Assembly (NCBI RefSeq): GCF_022014595.1
Contig: NZ_CP091740.1
Span: 434,001-498,000 of the forward strand
DNA: 64,000 bases
Direction of reading: 5' to 3'
Origin: Solitalea lacus
GTDB taxonomy: Bacteria; Bacteroidota; Bacteroidia; Sphingobacteriales; Sphingobacteriaceae
Part shown: positions 8,254-16,589 of the stretch, in pieces
Layout of the letters: each line of letters begins with the position of its first letter
Position numbering within the stretch: the stretch's first letter is position 1
Translations under genes and position numbers: made by a program
Notes under the pieces: model-generated
What the model was told of the DNA's origin: nothing
Database searches by the model: none
Seen by the model: the letters and a program-made list of their open reading frames with translations, nothing else

Positions 8254-9165
8254 TTACAGTTTTCTTCCTATCCTTTGACTGTGTTTTATGTCTTGTTTTT
8301 TATGAATTAACCAATCGTTTAAATCATTGTGATTTTGGTATAAGAGACTTTGGTCGATGTACTTACGCTCATCTAATTTTAAGAGTTGCTGAGTATTTTG
8401 AATACCGTTTGGGTCTCGATCTAAATAAAGGTTTACTCTGTCATGTTTATCGATGATCGGAACTGCTTTTTTAAGGAAAGAAAGCGAGTTTAGAATTAGG
8501 AAGTTGGAAGACTGCATTTTTAACCTATGATTTATTGTTAAAAAAGACAGATAGTTGAAAAAGCCTTCGAAAACATTTATTTCTTTGCTGTTATTCTCAA
8601 AAAGGGTAAAATCCTTGGGTGAACAACAACCTTTGAAATCCTTGTTTCTGAATTCATATCCTCCTGAATTGTTTTGAAAACCAATTGCTGTGTGCATCTT
8701 GCCATATAGTAAAAAATCAACTTCCTTACAGGAAGAGCTTGCAAGTTGGAGAGGAATACAACGGGATTGTAGATAATCCGTTAAAGATCTATCCGCAAGC
8801 GAACGCGAATTGAGGATAACGATTTTACTTTCATCTGTGTTTTTCTTTTCATCAACTAGAGAAAGAGGCGGGTGAAAAGAAAAAGGGGTTAAGGATTTAT
8901 GCTGAGCCAAACGTTCAAGAAAGTCACTGACAGAACACTTAAAAAAGAGAATACCAAAATCAATCAGATTCCCTCCTTGACCGAGCCCATGATCATACCA
9001 CACAATAAGTTTGCGATTTATTTTAAATGAAGGCGTTTGCTCTGCTCTTAATGGTGAAAGATACCAATAATCCTGATTCCGGGTCTTTTGTGGTAGATGA
9101 TTTAATGAGGCTAAATAATCAACTAAATCAATTTGTTTCGCAGCCCTAATTTTTAGCTTTTTCAT
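8254..9165 (-). CDS. Mobile-element primase (CHC2-like/Toprim)
   Basis: A 303-residue primase-like protein. The N-terminal region contains YWYLSPLRAEQTPSFKIN and WYDHGLGQGGNLIDF, the signature of CHC2 primase zinc-finger domains, although the usual cysteines are mostly missing. The C-terminal half has a Toprim core: INVFEGFFNYLSFL near residue 198 and the acidic motif NLYLDRDPNG near 247. Such short primases accompany mobilization genes on Bacteroidota elements, where they would prime the complementary strand after transfer. It is on the same strand as the mob genes, upstream of the candidate oriT. Confidence 0.8.
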   Translation of the reverse strand: MKKLKIRAAKQIDLVDYLASLNHLPQKTRNQDYWYLSPLRAEQTPSFKINRKLIVWYDHGLGQGGNLIDFGILFFKCSVSDFLERLAQHKSLTPFSFHPPLSLVDEKKNTDESKIVILNSRSLADRSLTDYLQSRCIPLQLASSSCKEVDFLLYGKMHTAIGFQNNSGGYEFRNKDFKGCCSPKDFTLFENNSKEINVFEGFFNYLSFLTINHRLKMQSSNFLILNSLSFLKKAVPIIDKHDRVNLYLDRDPNGIQNTQQLLKLDERKYIDQSLLYQNHNDLNDWLIHKKQDIKHSQRIGRKL

Positions 9166-9195
9166 AGTCCTAGTTTTTAATTAATAGGAAATAAA

Positions 9196-9247
9196 AAAGC
9201 GATTAACAAACAACCATTATTAGACGGTTATACTTGCTAATCGCTTT
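9196..9247. repeat. Inverted repeat upstream of the primase gene
   Basis: A 10-bp perfect inverted repeat AAAGCGATTA / TAATCGCTTT with a 32-nt centre lies 30-80 nt upstream of the primase start. It could be an operator, a replication-related site or part of an element end; nothing in the sequence decides between these. Confidence 0.35.
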
Positions 9248-9298
9248 AAATCCAATAAGAAAAGGTTCGATATTTGTACTTTAAGGTCCGCTTAAATT

Positions 9299-9330
9299 CG
9301 CCCTTAGATTAGCTTCTAAGGGCGTTTTTG
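9299..9330 (+). terminator. Rho-independent terminator-like hairpin
   Basis: CGCCCTTAGA / TCTAAGGGCG form a perfect 10-bp stem with a 6-nt loop, followed by TTTTTG on the plus strand. There is no intact plus-strand gene just upstream, so it may be an orphan left by rearrangement or part of an IS boundary. Confidence 0.55.
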
Positions 9331-9364
9331 TTGCAAGTGTATATAGCTAACTGTATATACTTCC

Positions 9365-10646
9365 TTAGAGAGATACCCAACGGATCTGGATCAAAACCTG
9401 TGGACTAAGCATAAAGTTAGCAAGCCTGAAAGGGAAAAAATTGACATTTCCCACTCCTCTGTATTGTGCTCGAAAGGCCTTAATTTTCGCATTGAACGAT
9501 TCGGCAGAGGCATTGGTGCTTTTGTTGTCGAAATAATTGAGAATGTTCTTGTGGTGATTGATGATCGTTCGGGAGATGGTATTGAAGGACTTGAATCCAG
9601 ACTGTTCCGCCTGCTCATTCCATCGGGCTAATCTTGCAAACCCATAGAGCTTATCCCGATTGTCCTGAAAGATCCAGGATAGTTTCTGCGCTAAATCATA
9701 GGCTTTTCTTAGGGTAGGGTATTTTTCAAAGAGGAGTTGGGCCCGTTCGGTTTGTTCAGCAGTCCAGTTAGCCTCCTGCTTATATAAGAGGTACCGGCTC
9801 CTGGCCAGTAGTTGTTTTAAGGTATCTCCATTGGAAAGCACTGGAGGGTGGTAGGTTGCTTTGGATAGTTTAGCCGCTTCCAATGCTTGATATTCTGCCT
9901 CGATTGCCTCCCAGCGGTATTTAATCCGTATCTCTTGCAGGGCTTCTGTGGCCAGCTGTTGAACATGGAAGCGGTCGATCACCTGAGTGGCATTGGGAAA
10001 GCTTTTTTTAGCAATCAGGCTTTGTTGCCCGCTAAATCTAAAGTGATCTCTTGTACTTGCTTACGTTGCTTTAAGGGGATTTTCTGCAACAAAGGGATGA
10101 TATTCTCGGATTTGGTCCCTTCGCGGTATAGAGCTCCCCCTGGGAGAGGGAAGTTTCATCGATGGATAGAAAAGGGCCAATGTTCTGTTCAAAAATAAGT
10201 CCTTTGCGAGCCATATCCTTATTTTTCCAAACAGAGTAGTCACTAAGTTTGTCCCGGTAATACCGTTGCAATTTTTTACCGCTAATGCCGTAAAAAGAAC
10301 CGATTGTTTGCAGGCTGTGGGCTTTAGTATCGGCTGATTGCTTTTAAAAAAGCCGCAAAATCCTTCGTGATTCGCGTTCCCTTGGCTACTGCCTCCCAAT
10401 TGCGGTAAACTACCTTCTGGGTGTCCAGATTCATCCACCGGCGACGTTTAACATGCAAGAACACCTCCCGACCCCGGATGGGAAAATCCTGTAAAATAAT
10501 TTCATCGAAAAAACCTTAATGGTATTGAGTTCTTCCAGGTAAAAATGAAGGGCATTGGGCTGTTCTTTATGATCAACCAGTTTGAAATAGTCAGAAACAC
10601 CTTCGGGAATAATCAGATGAAGAAGGGCTTGAAAGGAGTCGTGCAT
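9365..10646 (-). pseudogene. Frameshifted ISAon1-like (ISL3-type) transposase
   Basis: Three collinear pieces in different frames make up one transposase: an N-terminal piece (10646-10431, starting MHDSFQALLHLIIPEG), a middle piece (10438-10061) and a C-terminal piece (9982-9365) with FHVQQLATEALQEIR and the region STNASAESFNAKIKAF, which is typical of ISL3-type DDE transposases. At least two frameshifts separate them, one near 10030-10050. The element is therefore inactive. I could not define both terminal inverted repeats; GTATATA/TATATAC at 9338-9360 is a possible relic near its 3' end. Confidence 0.8.
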
Positions 10647-10755
10647 AATAAGTTCTTACTCCACAAAAATCATCTTTTATCCTTAACTCCACAACTTTGA
10701 GTCTGATCCTACCCCGCCCGGTTGCTAAAACTCACTTCGGAGCTTGATGTGTATT

Positions 10756-11083
10756 AAATCAAAAATGTATTAGAGAAAATAAGGTACTATTTGAGTTTAG
10801 TAGGAGGCATGACAATTTCTCAAAAAATGCCAGTGCAAAAAAAGTTAACTTATATGATATCCTTGTTAACTCAACAGGAGTAGGAACTTTGGGACGCATT
10901 GCAATTGTAAAAAGGTTGCCCGAAGATTTAATAACTGTTGATTCGCACGCGACAATTGTTCGACCAAATTCCCAAAAAATTAATCCATTATATTTTGGAT
11001 TTTCAGTAATTAAAAAACAGAAAGTGATTGAGGGATTTAGCGTTGGCTCACCCGGACAAGTTGCGGAACCTAAAGCAAGCTAA
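10756..11083 (+). pseudogene. Orphan fragment of a type I R-M specificity gene
   Basis: An open frame reads ENKVLFEFSRRHDNFSK, then LYDILVNSTGVGTLGRIAIV, then VDSHATIVRP and GFSVGSPGQ, the second half of an HsdS target-recognition domain (the conserved NSTGxGTLGR ... DSHxTIVRP ... YFG ... GSxGQ pattern). There is a stop codon just upstream (near 10754) and the frame ends shortly after GSPGQ with unrelated residues, so both ends are lost. It is on the strand opposite to the intact hsdS and reads differently from it, so it is a relic of a second system or of a silent specificity cassette. Confidence 0.75.
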
Positions 11084-11113
11084 AATAAAGCATGAAGCCG
11101 TAAACAATTCAGT

Positions 11114-11164
11114 AAAATATTCACAAAATCGTGAATATTTTATAGTTATTTTTAGTTACTTTTG
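11114..11164 (+). promoter_or_regulatory. Operator and -7 box of the higBA-like operon
   Basis: A perfect 11-bp inverted repeat AAAATATTCAC / GTGAATATTTT with a 6-nt centre (11114-11141) is followed by TACTTTTG (11157-11164), an exact match to the Bacteroidota -7 box TAnnTTTG. The palindrome covers the expected -33 position, so binding there should block transcription. The antitoxin HTH encoded downstream is the obvious candidate ligand. Confidence 0.7.
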
Positions 11165-11190
11165 TTGCACATTTACCTTTCGAAAGTTTA

Positions 11191-11511
11191 ATGGAAATTA
11201 GTTTTAAGAAGCAAGTGTTGGCAGATTTATATGAAGGCAAGAAAATAACAGATAAAGCATATAAATCCAACCCCACACTAATAAAACAGTATATAAAAAC
11301 GATAGATAAGTTAAAGTCATTACAGAATATAGAACAAGCATTTCAATTTAAAACCCTTCGCTATGAAAAGTTAACAGGTAATTTAAGAGGCAAAAGTTCG
11401 GTAAGTGTAAATATGCAATACCGAATCATCTTTGAAGAAGTTACCGCTAATGAAGAGCCGTTTGAAATCATCTTGTTGGAGATTGAAGAATTAAGTAATC
11501 ATTACCAATAG
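11191..11511 (+). CDS. higB: HigB/RelE-like toxin
   Basis: A 106-residue protein of the size and layout of HigB-type mRNA interferases (plasmid maintenance killer family): two N-terminal helices, then the sheet core with LRYEKLTGNLRGKSSVSVN followed by YRIIFEEV, and a C-terminal strand FEIILLEIEEL. It would cleave mRNA at the ribosome when freed from its antitoxin. It is first in the operon, as usual for HigBA, with a palindromic operator and promoter immediately upstream, and is followed after 55 nt by a HigA-like gene. Confidence 0.85.
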   Translation: MEISFKKQVLADLYEGKKITDKAYKSNPTLIKQYIKTIDKLKSLQNIEQAFQFKTLRYEKLTGNLRGKSSVSVNMQYRIIFEEVTANEEPFEIILLEIEELSNHYQ

Positions 11512-11566
11512 GTTTTGTTAAACTTTAAAAAGGAAGGCTGCCTTGTAAAAAAACAGTCAAAACACT

Positions 11567-12670
11567 ATGACTATTCATATTAAAGAACTTGTTCCGGCAA
11601 ATGCCACTCACCCGGGCGAAGTTTTAAAGGAAGAACTCGAGGCAAACGCTATAAAACAAAAAGACTTTGCACTACAAACAGGTATTCCGCGCACCCAATT
11701 GAATGAAATCATCAAAGGCAAAAGAGGAATAAATGCCGATATTGCCCTCCGTATTGGTAAAGCGCTACAAATGGATGCGGATTTGTGGATGAATTTACAA
11801 AGTGGTTTTGATTTAGCTATTGCCCGCATTAAAGAAAAAAACAGGGCCCAACTGGAGGCCATGGACAGATGGGATATGATTAAAAATTATATCCCATTAA
11901 AGTTCTATAAAAAGCACAGTGTCATCAGTGGCAATCCGTTAAAAGATATAGAAACGGTGTTTACTATCTATGGAGCTAAAAATTCTGACGAATTAATCAG
12001 CGTGTACAGCAAAACGAGTTATGCCTGTTTTCGTAAATCAGAAAAATTAGAAATTGATAAAATTAACCTAATTGGCTGGGTAAAGTTAGTAAACTACAAG
12101 GCTACCCAACTAAGCGTAGCAGCATTTGATTGTAGCTCGAAGGAGCAGTTATTAGCAGAATTAAAGCAAATATTTAGAGCTAATAAAAATACGGTTGAAT
12201 TGACTCAGCTGACGCTCGGCAGGCACGGAATTAAACTCGTTGCTCAGCAAAAACCAGATAAATGTGCTATTGACGGTATCTCATTTTGGAGCAATGGCAA
12301 TCCTGCAGTCGGCATCAGTTTAAGGCACCTGCGTATTGATAATTTTGCATTTACCATTATGCATGAGTTAGGACACATTTTCTTGCACCTGGTAAATAAT
12401 AACACGGCCGAATTTATAGACTTAGAAGATAGTGATAACGGATATGGCAACAGTAAGGAGGAAATTGAAGCCAATCAGTTTTCTGCCGACGCATTAATAG
12501 ATAAGCATGCATGGCAAGATTTTACAGCCAAAAGCACCATTCATAATACAAAACACGTGTATGATTTTGCTAAAAAGGTAGGAGTTCATCCCGCATTAAT
12601 TTACGGGCGCTATTCAAAAGAAACCGGTAACTATAAAATTAAAACCTCGATTGACAGAGCACTGCAGTAA
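11567..12670 (+). CDS. higA: HigA-like antitoxin fused to M78 (ImmA/IrrE) peptidase
   Basis: A 367-residue two-domain protein. Residues 1-95 are a HigA/VapI-type XRE domain (HPGEVLKEELEANAIKQKDFA, then TGIPRTQLNEIIKGKRG). Residues about 190-340 form an ImmA/IrrE zinc-peptidase domain with HELGH at 266-270 and a downstream glutamate region EEIEANQFSADAL. In related fusions the antitoxin part binds the toxin and its operator, while the peptidase can sense damage or cleave a repressor. The combination suggests an antitoxin that regulates or destroys itself, which is inference. It appears intact. Confidence 0.9.
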   Translation: MTIHIKELVPANATHPGEVLKEELEANAIKQKDFALQTGIPRTQLNEIIKGKRGINADIALRIGKALQMDADLWMNLQSGFDLAIARIKEKNRAQLEAMDRWDMIKNYIPLKFYKKHSVISGNPLKDIETVFTIYGAKNSDELISVYSKTSYACFRKSEKLEIDKINLIGWVKLVNYKATQLSVAAFDCSSKEQLLAELKQIFRANKNTVELTQLTLGRHGIKLVAQQKPDKCAIDGISFWSNGNPAVGISLRHLRIDNFAFTIMHELGHIFLHLVNNNTAEFIDLEDSDNGYGNSKEEIEANQFSADALIDKHAWQDFTAKSTIHNTKHVYDFAKKVGVHPALIYGRYSKETGNYKIKTSIDRALQ

Positions 12671-12706
12671 ACATTTAGTAAAGCTTCCATAGTCTTGGTA
12701 GTACAT

Positions 12707-13025
12707 TTATCCGCCAGAGCTAATTTTATACACTGTACCTTTTTTCTGACCACTTTTAATGAGAATGTTTATTTCTACCAACTCTTCAAGATCACGTAGT
12801 GCAGTTCTTTCAGAAGTATTATAAAGCGTTTGATATCCACTATTAGTGATACTTTTATGCTCTGCTACATATAAGACCGCCTTTACTTGTCTATCATTTA
12901 ATCCTAGATTTTTAAGTTGATCTTCGGTATAGCGATTTCTATAAAGGGTGACTAAAATCCCGCCATCCTGTTCCTTAATGCCTTCCCTTTCTTTTTTATC
13001 GTTTAGGACGCTATTGATTTTTAAT
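12707..13025 (-). pseudogene. C-terminal fragment of an AlbA_2/RecG-like ATP-binding protein
   Basis: Read on the minus strand this stretch gives an open frame with NRYTEDQLKNLGLNDRQVKAV, HKSITNSGYQTLYN and TSERTALRDLEELVEINIL. That is the winged-helix end of the common AlbA_2-domain transcriptional regulators/putative DNA helicases. The frame is closed by an upstream stop and has no start codon, and the ATPase part is absent. It is a decayed remnant in the defence/mobile cluster. Confidence 0.65.
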
Positions 13026-13059
13026 TATTTAAAAATTGGTGATACACCCGTTCCCGTTG

Positions 13060-13702
13060 CCACTATGCGAAAACAGGATCTTTAGTGTTTCTGTAGCAAG
13101 ATCGGATTGCAATGCCGGCAGAGTGCTAGCGAAATTGGTAATGGCATTCCCTTGGTGCTTGTAAAGGTTGCTCTCGATTTGAAGTACCATTACATTTCTA
13201 CTCCAGCCGTTTTCAATAGTCTTTCGGATATAAAACAGACGTTCGTTGATATCCTTAACCCTTATCCAATAAAGAAATGTGATGGTACCAAGTTAATTGT
13301 GCAAGTTGCGCTTGCACTTTTTCTTGATCTTCAAATTGTGCAAGTGCCACTTGCACAATTGTTATAGATTTATTTTCATCGTTCTGTAATTGTGTAGCCT
13401 GGGGGTAGCACAATTTGTAAATCGGGATAGGCTTCTGCAAAAGCCCTCATGTATTTGAGATTTCTTATGGATAGGCCTTTAAAATCTGGAAATTCTGCTT
13501 TTAAGTCGGCTGCTAACCTATCAATGATTTTAGCTCCCCAACCTTCTGTTTGTTGCTGCTCTAATATTGTTTTGCCGATTTCCCAATACACACTTAGCAA
13601 TTCGGTATTTACAGCTACAGCTGCTTTTAGTCGGGCCTGTCTGATTTTTTCTTTCAGATCGGTTAATATCCGGCCATAATCATTGCTAGACAACAGGCTC
13701 AT
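13060..13702 (-). pseudogene. Broken YhcG-type (DUF1016) PDDEXK nuclease gene
   Basis: The N-terminal 100 residues from 13702 are intact (SNDYGRILTDLKEKI, TELLSVYWEIGKTI, GLSIRNLKYMRAFAEAYPD), typical of the YhcG N-terminal domain. After about 13380 the reading frame is lost, but later family pieces continue in other frames: QLAQLTWYHHISLLDK, then NERLFYIRKTIENGWSRNVM and QIESNLYKHQG. The join carries a partial local duplication of the text VQVALAQ / VQAQLAQL. The C-terminal nuclease domain is missing. YhcG proteins are frequent in phage-defence regions. Confidence 0.75.
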
Positions 13703-13766
13703 AATTAATTTTACTAAGGTTTAAGCTAATTCTTTCATTAAGTACAGCGATTAGCCCCATCGCAAC

Positions 13767-13973
13767 GTGCTTGTACTCGGCCGCATGATGCAGAACTTGG
13801 TAAAATTAGGTATTAGTCGGTCCAGGGCATGGGAGTTTTCAAACTCCCGAAAAGGCTATTGGCACATCGCCAATAGCTGGATACTGTCGACATCCTTTAC
13901 CAATAGTCGGCTAAAAGACGCCGGATATCCCTCTTTGACGAAAAGTTATTTGACTGCTCGAAAACTAAATTAA
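13767..13973 (+). pseudogene. C-terminal remnant of a group II intron reverse transcriptase
   Basis: The last about 65 residues of an intron-encoded protein remain: LVKLGISRSRAWEFSNSRKG, then GYWHIANSWILSTSFTN and LKDAGYPSL. This is the stereotyped end of maturases, where the text (K/G)GYW(R/H)IANSxIL is nearly invariant. No RT or YADD domain precedes it. The frame starts with GTG but this is not a real gene start. It is followed directly by the intron's RNA domains V and VI. Confidence 0.75.
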
Positions 13974-14051
13974 GGAACCGCCGTATACCGAACGGTACTT
14001 ATGGTGGTGTGAGAGGACAAGTAGCCAACTAATGGCCACTTTCCTATTCGT
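13974..14051 (+). ncRNA. Group II intron 3' end (domains V and VI), remnant
   Basis: ACCGCCGTA (from 13977) pairs with TATGGTGGT (to 14008) around a short internal loop, the domain V shape. It is followed by GTGAGAGG and a second stem AAGTAGCCA / TGGCCACTT ending near TTCCTATTCG, the domain VI shape. The same arrangement closes the intact intron at 31692-31768. The 5' domains are absent, so splicing is not possible. Confidence 0.7.
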
Positions 14052-14220
14052 ACTAATAACGTCATTAAAAACTATCTAAGCTTTATCAATCCCAAAACAG
14101 ACAAAATTTAAGTTGGGTTAAAAGCTTGGATTTTCTCGCCCCCCCTTCTTTCTTCTCCTTAATCAAAAAAATAATGCCTATGGCTCTAATAAAATCCTAA
14201 CCTTCAAATTATCTTAAAAT

Positions 14221-14260
14221 CAGGAAAACGTTTGAACCGACATCTTCAAACGTTTTCCTG
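14221..14260. promoter_or_regulatory. Paired LacI-type operator upstream of the glucuronate operon
   Basis: A perfect inverted repeat with two 16-bp arms (CAGGAAAACGTTTGAA and its complement) and an 8-nt centre. Each arm contains the self-complementary octamer AAACGTTT, typical of LacI-family half-site pairs with a central CG, and the two CG centres are 22 bp apart. The same 22-bp geometry recurs at three other sites in this window. The likely ligand is the LacI-family protein encoded at 23244-24251. Confidence 0.75.
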
Positions 14261-14366
14261 ACTTCTTAGAGGATTTATAAAAGTTTCATAGTTGTTTTAT
14301 AAACTTAACCATTCTATTTTCAGTCGTCATAAAGACATTAAAAATACTTTATACTTAAACCAAACT

Positions 14367-15674
14367 ATGCAAAATATTGGCAAATACAGGTGGTCAATTT
14401 GTGCGTTGCTTTTCTTCGCTACAACCATCAATTATATGGATAGGCAGATAATTGGCCTGTTAAAGCCTGTATTGGAAAAAGAGTTCAATTGGACGGAAAA
14501 GGATTATAGTTTTATTGTAATGGGATTTACTGCATCCTATGCACTAGGGCTTTTATTCTTTGGTCGTTTAGTCGACAAAATTGGATCTAAATTAGGGTAT
14601 GCCATATCAATTATATTATGGAGTCTGGCTGCTATGGGACATGCTTTGGCGCGCAGCACTTTCGGTTTTTTTGTAGCCAGAGCATCCTTGGGTGTTGGCG
14701 AAGCAGGTAATTTTCCATCGGCAATTAAGTCTGTGGCAGAATGGTTCCCCAAAAAAGAAAGGGCTGTAGCTACAGGAGTTTTTAATTCGGGAGCTAATAT
14801 CGGTGCAATTGTAGCGCCTGCTGTAATTCCTTTTATAGTGGCCAGTTTTGGTTGGCAGGAAGCATTTATTTATACAGGAGCTTTAGGGTTTATTTGGCTA
14901 TTGTTTTGGTGGTTTTTATATGAGATTCCGCAAAAACACAAACGTTTAAGTGAAAAAGAATTACATCATATACAACAAGACGATGGTAAAGTTGAAATGG
15001 TTTTTCAAACAGAAAAAATATCAATCGTAAGCTTATTAAAAATGCCACATACTTGGGCATTTGCAATTGGAAAGTTGCTTACTGATCCGGTTTGGTGGTT
15101 TTTTCTGTTTTGGCTGCCATCTTATTTTGCTTCTTCTTTTGGATTAGATCTTAAAAAAACAGGTCTGCCTTTGATAATTATATATACAGCCGCTAGTATA
15201 GGAAGCATTGTCGGAGGATATATATCGTCTTATCTGATAAAAAGAGGGTGGCAGGTTACTCAGGCCCGTAAAAGCACCATGTTGCTTCTTGCTTTTTGTG
15301 TATTTCCAATTGTAACTGCACAATTTACACATCAATTATGGGTGATAGTTGGATTGATTAGTTTGGCTTCAGCAGCACATCAAGGGTGGTCAGCAAATAT
15401 TTTCACTACTGTTTCTGATTTTTTTCCAAAGGAAGCAGTAAGCTCGGTTGTAGGTATAGGTGGAATGGCTGGAGCAATAGGCGGCATTGCATTCCCTCTC
15501 CTTGTCGGAAGTTTATTAGAATATTATAAATCAATAGGAGCAATGAATACGGGATACAATATCTTATTTGTTGTATGTGGATTCGCTTACCTATTGGCCT
15601 GGGTGGTTTTATTTGTTATTGCACCCAAGTTAAGCAACAAAAAAGAAACGACGCAAGTCTTAACAACGGCCTAA
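14367..15674 (+). CDS. exuT: MFS hexuronate transporter (ExuT-like)
   Basis: A 435-residue, 12-span major facilitator of the anion:cation symporter group. NYMDRQIIGLLKPVL near the start, GFTASYALGLLFFGRLVDKIG, and the stretch SLGVGEAGNFPSAIKSVAEWFPKKERA are hallmarks of ExuT/GudP-type sugar-acid carriers. I chose the ATG at 14367 because it gives the usual short N-terminus; the frame is open from 14292. It would import glucuronate or galacturonate across the inner membrane. It is the first gene behind the paired operator and precedes all five glucuronate catabolic genes. Confidence 0.9.
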   Translation: MQNIGKYRWSICALLFFATTINYMDRQIIGLLKPVLEKEFNWTEKDYSFIVMGFTASYALGLLFFGRLVDKIGSKLGYAISIILWSLAAMGHALARSTFGFFVARASLGVGEAGNFPSAIKSVAEWFPKKERAVATGVFNSGANIGAIVAPAVIPFIVASFGWQEAFIYTGALGFIWLLFWWFLYEIPQKHKRLSEKELHHIQQDDGKVEMVFQTEKISIVSLLKMPHTWAFAIGKLLTDPVWWFFLFWLPSYFASSFGLDLKKTGLPLIIIYTAASIGSIVGGYISSYLIKRGWQVTQARKSTMLLLAFCVFPIVTAQFTHQLWVIVGLISLASAAHQGWSANIFTTVSDFFPKEAVSSVVGIGGMAGAIGGIAFPLLVGSLLEYYKSIGAMNTGYNILFVVCGFAYLLAWVVLFVIAPKLSNKKETTQVLTTA

Positions 15675-15741
15675 TAAAAATATACAAACACAATTATTTA
15701 TCTGAATAGACTTTTTAGTCATTCGTCAAAACAAATTAAAA

Positions 15742-16503
15742 ATGACAATAAATCCTTTTGATTTAACAGGCAAATTGGCACTGATCACAGGTGGGGGCAC
15801 CGGCTTAGGTATTGGGATGGCGCAGGCCATGTGTAATGCTGGAGCCAAAGTAATAATTACTGGCAGAAGAGAACCTGTTTTATTAGAGGCAGTAAAAGAG
15901 TTAGGCGAAAATGCTCAATATATAGTTCACGATATAAATGAACTTAATACAATTCCTGCTCTTGTTGATAGGGTTGAGCAAGCTTATGGCCCGATTGATA
16001 TAGTAATAAATAACGCTGGAATTAATATGAAAAAACCCGCGATAGAGGTTACTGACGAAGATTTTAATCAAATTATTCATACAAATTTAAATGCAGTATT
16101 TGCCTTGACACGCGAATGCGCGAAAAGAATGTTGCCTCGTAAGCAAGGTTCTATCATCATGATTTCATCCATGACTGCTATGTATGGTATTGATCGCGTG
16201 GCTCCTTATTCAGCGTCAAAATCTGCAGTGAAGGGAATGATTATGGGCTTGGCATCTGAATTTTCACCATTCGGAGTACGAATTAATGCCATTGCTCCTG
16301 GATTCATAGAATCACCGATGATGTTGAAAGCAATGGATGGTGATCCACAAAGAAAAGCAAAGGTTTTAGGACGTACTCCTATGGCTGCTTTCGGAAAAGC
16401 GGAGGATATAGGCCATACTGCTGTATACCTGGCATCAAATGCGGCCCGATTTGTTACAGGAGTGACCATTCCCGTTGATGGAGGTAACTCTATTGGTTTT
16501 TAA
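15742..16503 (+). CDS. SDR oxidoreductase, probable fructuronate reductase (D-mannonate dehydrogenase)
   Basis: A 253-residue classical short-chain dehydrogenase: cofactor motif TGGGTGLGIG near 16-25, NNAG near 90, catalytic YSASK near 155-159. In this operon the step from D-fructuronate to D-mannonate has no other enzyme, and SDR proteins fill the UxuB role in several bacteria that lack the long-chain UxuB. Family members also include gluconate 5-dehydrogenases and 2-deoxy-gluconate dehydrogenases, so the assignment depends on position next to uxuA and uxaC. Confidence 0.8.
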   Translation: MTINPFDLTGKLALITGGGTGLGIGMAQAMCNAGAKVIITGRREPVLLEAVKELGENAQYIVHDINELNTIPALVDRVEQAYGPIDIVINNAGINMKKPAIEVTDEDFNQIIHTNLNAVFALTRECAKRMLPRKQGSIIMISSMTAMYGIDRVAPYSASKSAVKGMIMGLASEFSPFGVRINAIAPGFIESPMMLKAMDGDPQRKAKVLGRTPMAAFGKAEDIGHTAVYLASNAARFVTGVTIPVDGGNSIGF

Positions 16504-16589
16504 AATCTCCTTGGAATAATTTTTACAAAATGCACTTTTTAGAAAACAACAATATAAATATTGATACTTTAAATGTATCAGGATTAAAA

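Noticed and set aside
10889-11083. A 64-aa stand-alone gene on the plus strand
   Set aside because: It is the downstream part of a longer open stretch that carries HsdS text; there is no true start and no complete domain.
13107-13367. An 86-aa plus-strand gene
   Set aside because: The opposite strand carries collinear YhcG family pieces over the same bases, so this is a shadow of a broken gene.
13300-13375. Repeated GTGCAAGTTGCGCTTGCAC-like text near 13300-13365 as a CRISPR or regulatory repeat
   Set aside because: Only two imperfect copies exist, without spacers; they fall in a repeated segment of the broken YhcG gene.
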